From positions 65,947,217 through 66,011,216 of the forward strand of contig JASEVX010000011.1 in NCBI GenBank assembly GCA_031761405.1: a stretch of 64,000 nucleotides of DNA, read 5' to 3'. Below are positions 58,678 to 64,000 of this stretch, one piece after another. The notes below the pieces were generated by a model. The model searched no databases. It had not been told where the DNA came from and saw only the letters and a list, made by a program, of their open reading frames with translations. Both the position numbers and the translations under genes were made by a program. Position 1 is the first letter of the stretch; each line of letters opens with the position of its first letter. This stretch comes from Serripes groenlandicus. Its lineage: Eukaryota > Mollusca > Bivalvia > Cardiida > Cardiidae.

Positions 58678-58730
58678 ATTCTGATGGAAATGGTCAATTG
58701 GAGTTAAACGATTTAGATGGATTCATGACG
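58678..58730 (+). CDS. EF-hand calcium-binding protein (SCP-like), exon 2
   Basis: 53 bp between acceptor 'catattcacag' and donor GTACCG (weak but GT). With the last G of exon 1 it encodes DSDGNGQLELND, then LDGFMT. The loop is a canonical EF-hand: acidic or oxygen ligands at positions 1, 3, 5 (D, D, N), Gly at 6, hydrophobic Leu at 8, Glu at 9 and Asp at 12. The phase is 1 in and 0 out, matching exon 1 and exon 3. The frame stays open beyond the donor for about 50 codons, but that extension has no EF-hand character while exon 3 fits exactly. Confidence 0.75.
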
Positions 58731-58989
58731 GTACCGTACCTATGTTATTTCTCCAGAATCCTTTTTCTTCCTCATTATAGCCCTAGGGCACCAATACCGA
58801 TGTATACCGAATGTTACGTAAATGTCCGGAAATTGGCCCGAATGATAACAAGAGCAAATAAGTCAAATTAGTCAATAATTTGAACGACTTATATAGCGGA
58901 ATATTGTCTACCCTGTTTATCTCATGGGGAGCACTGTATCATATGTCATGTGTCTGGTTGTCTAGTGTGGTTCAAATCAATTCCAATCA

Positions 58990-59505
58990 TCATGTGTGTG
59001 TGTGGAGCCGCGATAGCTCGGTCGGTTGGAATTCACCGTAAGCGTTGGGGATTTGGAACCGGGCGTCCCATCTTCGAGCAACAAATCAAAAGTTAACCTC
59101 TGGATCTCTTGCCACAGTTACTTGTTACAGTTCGGACTATTTCTGTTATAACCATAAACATGTTTGGAGATAAACATTGTTCTTGTGAATACGATAGCAT
59201 CCATTCATTGACCGAACTCTCTGTGTACATATGTGTTGCCGAGAGCCCCGGTAACTCTATCGGTAGCGACGTGGGCTGTCAATCCGGGGTTCAAAGACCG
59301 GTATGGCCAACATTATTTTTGTTGATTGACATCAGTCATTGCGACAAGCGCCCTTAGTCTCCCACAAATGGGCTAACAGTCTTTCTAGAAAAGCAGCCAG
59401 TTCATCAGAATACACTTGTGTATGAAATGCTAGTGTGAAAAAGCCAGGAACCGCTGGATCGGTGAACTGGCCGTCGTAATATATCATTATAATTGTTGAA
59501 AAATC
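58990..59505 (+). mobile_element. SINE copies in intron 2
   Basis: A head near 58994 ('gccgcgatagctcggtcggt', A-box-like), then another element from about 59240 with 'ggtaactctatcggtagcga' and 'gggttcaaagaccgg' as A- and B-like boxes, a body 'ctcccacaaatgggctaaca', and a tail 'actggccgtcgtaatatatc'. The 82-codon frame is not a gene. Confidence 0.5.
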
Positions 59506-59517
59506 CATTATTGTACA

Positions 59518-59602
59518 ATGTCACAAATACACATGTCACAAATACACATGTCACAAATACACATGTCAAATACACATGTCACAAATACACATGTCACAAA
59601 TA
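59518..59602. repeat. 15-bp tandem repeat
   Basis: About six copies of ATGTCACAAATACAC, one shortened (atgtcaaatacac). Confidence 0.9.
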
Positions 59603-59611
59603 CCCTAGGAA

Positions 59612-59805
59612 TCCGCCATGGTCGAGTGGTCAGCGTCGGAGACTTGGAATCAAGCGTCCCGAGTTCGCGGCGGTCATGGTGAAGTGCCCATGGGCAAGAA
59701 ACATATCCTAGCCTAGTACAGGATTGTTTACCAAGGGATGGTAAATGAATGAATTGTCGCCGTAATATAACTTAAATGATGTTGAAAAACGGAGTAATAC
59801 GTAAA
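59612..59805 (+). mobile_element. SINE, second family, forward
   Basis: 'catggtcgagtggtcagcgt', 'gagttcgcggcgg' (degenerate B box), 'agcctagtacaggattgttt', 'accaagggatggtaaatgaa', 'tcgccgtaatataacttaaa': the same organisation as 18156-18380. Confidence 0.65.
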
Positions 59806-60069
59806 TGCATAAAGCACATTTACGCTAAGGTTGGCAAAGCTCTGTTGTTTTGTTATCCAGATGACGACGTTCCACAAAAAAGCAAACTTCAGAATTGTGC
59901 GATCATTGGAGATGAAGTTCAGACTGTACATGTATGGTCACAGTATGAGTATACTCTTCTTGTGTCGCTGTCTAAACGTAAACTTATACAGGAAAACCAT
60001 TATGAACCAATACATCCACTACATACCTTGTCAAGTGCAGTTTGATAAATTTTGCATGTAATCCTATAG

Positions 60070-60297
60070 TTTTAACATACAACATATATGCAGCCGATGA
60101 CTTAGAAAACTGTAAGATAAAAACGTGAAAAATCTCTAAAAATGGATGTATTATTAATTTATTATTGAAGAAATTGCAAACATTGCGGCAAAAAGAGAAC
60201 ATTCTAGTTTTGAGCAAGTTCTTCTTATGTCACAATGTTTTCAAATGTCACTGCTTCAGAGCTGTCAGAGAGCATCTATATGTTGGAAAGGGTTAAT
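60070..60297. repeat. MITE-B copy in intron 2
   Basis: 'acatacaacatatatgcagc' with 'cgatgacttag' on the left; 'gagcaagttcttcttatgtc' in the core; 'agagcatctatatgttggaa' and 'agggttaatt' on the right. Confidence 0.6.
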
Positions 60298-60319
60298 TAA
60301 AAAACATATGGTCGGTGTT

Positions 60320-60530
60320 CGGTTGACGTGGTCCAAGTAGCTGTTTTCCTGTAATTTTCGTTTCCCGAGAGTTCGAACCCCAGGCTCGGCCAACTTTCTA
60401 TGTTGAAAAGCAGTATGTTGCTTGATAATACTGTCGTGTGATCACTGGTGCGAGAAAGACAAGAAACACATGAGGAAGTTGGCTGGCCGCTGCGATAGTT
60501 CTGAACAAATCGTTTCCCGAGAAAGCCCAG
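60320..60530 (+). repeat. SINE-like fragment in intron 2
   Basis: 'gagagttcgaaccccaggct' (B box) and 'cggccaactttctatgttga', with a tail-like 'ggctggccgctgcgatagtt'. Borders unclear. Confidence 0.45.
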
Positions 60531-60625
60531 GATGTTACCGACTAGAATATAGACTCGTCTTGTCCAGGTATGTTTTTGTCTGAAAACGAGTTAATTGTAT
60601 TATGATTTCTAATTTGTCTCCGCAG

Positions 60626-60740
60626 AAAGTCATGGACTTCACTGGCTGGAAGAAAGACTCGCCTGAGGCTCGAGCTTGTAATGAAGTGCATGAATGTTTT
60701 TTGTACACCATGATTGAGAAGGTGACCAAGAAAAGCCATG
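60626..60740 (+). CDS. EF-hand calcium-binding protein (SCP-like), exon 3
   Basis: Follows a good acceptor ('tttgtctccgcag'). In phase with exon 2 it encodes KVMDFTGWKKDSPEARACNE, then VHECFLYTMIEKV and TKKSH. The TGW-KDSP element followed by a helix is a recognisable feature of the SCP family between the first and second EF-hands. The 3' border is uncertain. A donor after CCATG (60740) would give the phase 1 that exon 4 needs, and the tandem copies of this edge downstream read CCATG|GTATGG. At the exon itself the bases are CCATG|ATATGG, so the canonical GT is absent there. A GTGACC at 60722 is the alternative donor, but it gives phase 0. Confidence 0.7.
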
Positions 60741-61460
60741 ATATGGTTTATTTTGTTACTGTAGTGTCTTGATGTTGTGGCAAGAAATGGTTAGCTCAGT
60801 TGTTAAGAGCGCTACGAAGAGCTATGAGATGGTTAATAGTGTTACTGTAGTGTCTTGATATGGTGACAATACATGCTTGCCCGAAAGCTCAGTAGGTTAG
60901 AGTGCCAAGAAAAGCCATGGTATGGTTAAAATTGTGACTGTAGTGTCTTGATATGGTGACAAGACATGATTGCCCGAAAGCTCAGTAGGTTATAGTGCTA
61001 AGAAAAGCCATGGAATGTTTAAAAGTGTTACTGTAGTGTATTAATATGGTGACAAGACATGATTGCCTGAAAGCTCAGTTGGTTATAGTGCTAAGAAAAG
61101 CCATGGTATGGTTAAAAGTATTACTGTATTGTATTGATATGGTGACAAGACATGATTGCCTGAAAGCTCAGTAGGTTATAGTGCTAAGAAAAGCCATGGT
61201 ATGGTTAAAACTGTTACTGTATTGTATTGATATGGTGACAAGACATGATTGCCTGAAAGCTCAGTAGGCTAGACTGACAAGAAAAGCCATGGTATGGTTT
61301 ATAGTGTTACTGTATTGTCTTGATGTGGTGGCAAAGCTTGATTAACCGGTTAGCTTAGGTGGTTAGAGCACCAATACATGCTATGGTGTGGTTTGAATCC
61401 TTACAGTAGTGTCTAAATGTGATGGCAAGACATGATTGAACGGTAAGCTGAATTAGTTTA
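60722..61460. repeat. 93-bp tandem array carrying an exon edge and a tRNA-like A box
   Basis: About seven units with an exact spacing of 93 bp (60901, 60994, 61087, 61180, 61273). Each contains 'gccaagaaaagccatggtat' (copy of the end of exon 3 with a GT donor), 'actgtagtgtcttgatatgg', 'gacaagacatgattgcc' and 'gaaagctcagtaggtta' (A-box-like). The last unit, near 61345, adds 'ggtttgaatcc', a B box. The array lies in intron 3, directly after exon 3. Confidence 0.85.
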
Positions 61461-61626
61461 TGTTGATTTTGTAGTGTATTGATGTGGTGGTAATACATAC
61501 GGTTAGTTTATCGAAAGGACTTTTCCCGTCTTACAATGCTTCACCATGGTGTCAACATTTAACTGGAATACGTATGTAGAGTGCAATTGTGGTTGCTGAT
61601 GTTGATGTCTGGCTTCCAAAGGTCAA

Positions 61627-61880
61627 GAGACCGCCTCGGTGGTGGAGAGTCAGAGCGTTCACATCGGGTGAGAGAGGTTTTGGGTTCGATTTCCGGTCGA
61701 GTTATACCAAAGACTTTAAAAATGGTAGTAATGGCTGCCCCTTTGGCGCTAAGGGTTCCTGGGTTAGCGTTACGACTGACTGGCTGGTGTCAGGATATAT
61801 GGACCAGTAGACTGGTAACCTACCCAGAAAACGCAGTGATATAACAACATGTTAAAAGCGGCGTAACATACCAAACAGGT
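61627..61880 (+). mobile_element. SINE, near-intact reference copy
   Basis: Head: 'ggtggtggagagtcagagcg' (A box region) and 'gggttcgatttcc' (B box, 61682-61694). Body: 'aaatggtagtaatggctgcc', 'ctttggcgctaagggttcct', then the 40-bp segment ('gactgactggctggtgtc', 61774-61791), then the 32-bp segment ('gaccagtagactggtaacct' on, 61802-61833). Tail: 'acgcagtgatataacaacat' and 'gttaaaagcggcgtaa'. Read on the minus strand, the two segments are the units of the window's 40-bp and 32-bp minisatellites, side by side and each once. The frames across it are by-products. A further tRNA-like head starts at 61878 ('ggttagctcagttgattata'). Confidence 0.85.
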
Positions 61881-61978
61881 TAGCTCAGTTGATTATATCG
61901 CAAAGCTAGTGTCATCGAAGGTTCAAGGCCCATAACAGGTGGACATTTCTTGTGTTACTGCATTGTGCTTCTTTAAAT

Positions 61979-62363
61979 AGTATTTTCAGAGCGTACATCG
62001 ATACAGAAGAAGTTAAATATGTATTTTCGGCACGTTTGTCTGTATTGAAGTTAAATATGTGTTTTCGGCACGTATGTCTATATTGAAGTAGTTGAACAAA
62101 TTTGTCAGAGCATATATCGTTACGGAAGTGGTTTAATGTACTTTCAGAGCAAATATCGTTACATAAGTTATAATATATGTTTTTACAGAAAATATCGTTA
62201 CGGAAGTGGTTTAGCATCATTTTAAGAGCATATATCGTCACGGAAGCGATTACATATGCCTTTTCAGAGCATATATTGTTACGGAAGTGATAACATATGT
62301 ATTTTCAGAGCATATATTGTTACGGTAGTGATTACATATGTATTTTCAGATATGTATTTTTAG
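61979..62363. repeat. Degenerate 41-bp array carrying copies of the exon 4 acceptor
   Basis: About nine units spaced 38-41 bp, of the form 'ttttcagagcatatatcgtt' + 'acggaagtggtttaatgta'. Each has an acceptor-like TTTTCAG followed by the first 25-30 bases of exon 4. The unit at 62109-62134 still encodes (E)HISLRKWF in the exon phase. Others have decayed or acquired stops. Confidence 0.8.
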
Positions 62364-62482
62364 AACATATATCGCTGAGGAAGTGGTTTGATAAGTGGGA
62401 ACACCTTATTCCCGGATGTATGACTTTCCAATATGGCTCCGCGTTCTACCGAAATGTCTGTTTCGCATCATCGATACTAAAC
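62364..62482 (+). CDS. EF-hand calcium-binding protein (SCP-like), exon 4, frameshifted
   Basis: Acceptor 'tatgtatttttag', donor GTAAGT (strong). With a G from exon 3 it opens EHISLRKWFDKWEHLIPGC, the second (degenerate) EF-hand and linker. From about 62423 the family match continues in another frame as DFPIWLRVLPKCLFRIID, the helix leading to the third EF-hand loop. One base is missing near 62422 (ATGAC where ATGGAC would keep the frame). This is either a one-base assembly error or a disabling mutation. The exon ends in phase 1; no following exon is visible up to 64000, so the rest of the gene lies outside. Confidence 0.7.
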
Positions 62483-62514
62483 GTAAGTATGTTTATACAT
62501 CATTAATCTTTAAC

Positions 62515-63105
62515 ATCATAATCCGAGCTATCATCAGCCTCACTACGACCTTGATCACCATCTTCATCATTACCAATATATTCACCATTAACATCATCAT
62601 CTTCATCATCATCATCATCAATCACAATCACAATCATCATCATTTTGATTATCATCATATTTTTTACAATAATTATTATCATACTTACAAAGGCATTTCC
62701 CCCATTACAATCATCATCATCATTGTAATTAACTTCATAGTCATTGTCATCGTCATTCGTCATCATCATCATCATCGTCGTCATCGTCATCATCATCGTC
62801 GTCGTCATCAACGTCATCTTAATCATCATCGTCGTCATCTTCGTCGTCGTCGTCACCATCATCGTCGTCATCGTCGTCGTTATCGTCATCGTCATAAATG
62901 TCATCGTCATTGTCATCGTCGTCATCGTCGTCGTTTTCGTCGTCTCAATAGTTGTCGTCGTCGTCATTGTCGTTGTCTTTCGTCGTCGCCGTGATCGTCG
63001 ACATTGTCGTCAATGTCGTCGTCAGCATCGTCAATGTCGTCGTTGTCGTTATCATCGTCATCATCGTCAATGTCGTCGTCATTGTCGTCGTCATTGTCGA
63101 CATTG
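62515..63105. repeat. Trinucleotide microsatellite (ATC/GTC)
   Basis: Mixed (ATC)n in the left half and (GTC)n / (GTCATC)n in the right half, in the intron after exon 4. All six frames give long low-complexity peptides (Ile/Asn, Thr/Met, Val/Ile, Ser, Arg/His). None is a gene. Confidence 0.95.
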
Positions 63106-63310
63106 TGGACTCTGCGTCAAGTTTCGACACGGATCAGCCTAAGCATGCCGCGATGGCTAACTCGGGCAGACACGTTCCACCTCCTGTGGATTTTCTGTTT
63201 CAGGAATGATTACTCTATACCTCTATCTCCCTGAGACGAAATGTGTCGGCCCGGATCAGGATGCGCGGACAGCGCAGGCTGATCTTGTCGATACATTACG
63301 CAGATGCCAT
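63105..63310. mobile_element. MITE-A copy next to the microsatellite
   Basis: 'acattgtggactctgcgtca', 'cctaagcatgccgcgatggc', 'acctcctgtggattttctgt', 'gagacgaaatgtgtcggccc', 'agcgcaggctgatcttgtcg', 'atacattacgcagatgccat'. The left terminal repeat is replaced by the microsatellite and the right one is cut at 'cataaa'. From 63311 to 64000 nothing is recognised. Confidence 0.7.
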
Positions 63311-64000
63311 AAATACTCATTTGTACTGAATAAGTAGAAATGTACAACAAATAAGCCATCCAGCGTGTTTACGATATAGCGAAATGGCATTTTAAAGGTG
63401 ACACGCAAATAAAAATACAAATTAAAAGAAATGTCATATATAAAGAGGCTAGATTCCAATAAAGCAGACTGTCCAGTCCATATTCTAGTAATCAAATTAA
63501 AACGGAAGATATATATGGTCAAAGTTGTGTGATTTACCATGTCAAGCTTATATTTTTCAAAACAATCACTTGAAGGTGAATCGAGCTGTGACGTCATTAC
63601 AGACGATACGCATAGGCAGATAGATTATTGTGTATAGTTGGTAGTTCGAGAAGAATGTTGACAGAATATTGCATTTAATCCCGGATGACAGACAATGAAT
63701 GTTCTACTATCAGACATTTTACAAAATGAAAAAATTAAAAATTAGCTTTCATAGTTTTGTTGTTATTTTATTTCTCTTAAAACCATCTCTAGATTATGTA
63801 TACATGTATGTCAACTAATGACAGATCAGCATCCATGTGATATAATCAGAGTTCTTCGGCTGATAAGTCTTCCAATTAATGGTTTCTTAAACTAATGAGT
63901 CAAGAGTTCATGATCGGAGCAAATTATGCGGATACCACGGGTGATCTAAATATATACTACGACCAGACCTAAGATAACAGGACTTTATTAATTTAGGTTT

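Noticed and set aside
62395..63234. Several long frames over the ATC/GTC repeat (His/Arg-, Val/Ile-, Thr/Met-rich)
   Set aside because: Trinucleotide repeats are open in all frames; no non-repetitive domain is attached, apart from the exon 4 words at the left end, which are annotated separately.

Overview
The window is animal nuclear DNA: AT-rich, gene-poor, intron-bearing and built largely from mobile-element debris and very long minisatellites. The mix of repeats (tRNA-headed SINEs ending in a 'tatatcacggcg' tail, short inverted-repeat elements, a Gmr1-type Ty3/gypsy element, LINE debris) and an invertebrate-style EF-hand protein suggests a mollusc, most likely a heterodont bivalve. That placement is inference from family resemblance; no marker gene is present.

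Layout. 1-2257: non-coding, with inverted-repeat (MITE) remnants and a GC-rich duplicated repeat. 2258-8470: a reverse-oriented SINE split by about 150 copies of a 40-bp unit. 8625-11152: more SINEs and MITEs, including a 91-bp element nested in another with a 9-bp target duplication. 11233-18107: a Ty3/gypsy LTR retrotransposon on the minus strand, with two near-identical LTRs of about 1.33 kb, 5-bp target duplications (TACAG), a tRNA-Leu-type primer site, a broken gag, protease, integrase and then reverse transcriptase. The integrase-before-RT order marks the Gmr1 group; most of RT and RNase H is deleted. 19279-26247: about 350 copies of a 20-bp, C-free unit. 26248-31945: about 5.7 kb of MITEs, SINE pieces and a 73-bp perfect palindrome. 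31946-35690: about 117 copies of a 32-bp unit. 35758-35957: 200 N. 35958-53362: the same module again (20-bp array, the 5.7-kb block almost unchanged, a longer 32-bp array). 53363-55640: SINE heads, a 165-bp tandem repeat and a CT microsatellite. 55822-62482: four exons of a plus-strand EF-hand calcium-binding protein gene of the sarcoplasmic calcium-binding protein type, whose introns hold MITEs, a LINE 3' fragment, SINEs and three more tandem arrays. The gene appears to continue past the right edge.

Main reading. Nearly every large tandem array can be traced to a mobile element or exon that is still recognisable beside it. The 40-bp and 32-bp minisatellites are neighbouring segments of one SINE family, and a nearly complete copy at 61627-61880 shows both segments in single copy. 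The 20-bp array comes from the end of one MITE family. The 36-bp and 46-bp arrays lie inside a second MITE family. In the EF-hand gene, 93-bp and 41-bp arrays at the two ends of one intron carry copies of the neighbouring exon edges and splice sites. The repeated module around the 200-N gap looks more like two haplotypes placed in series than a real duplication.
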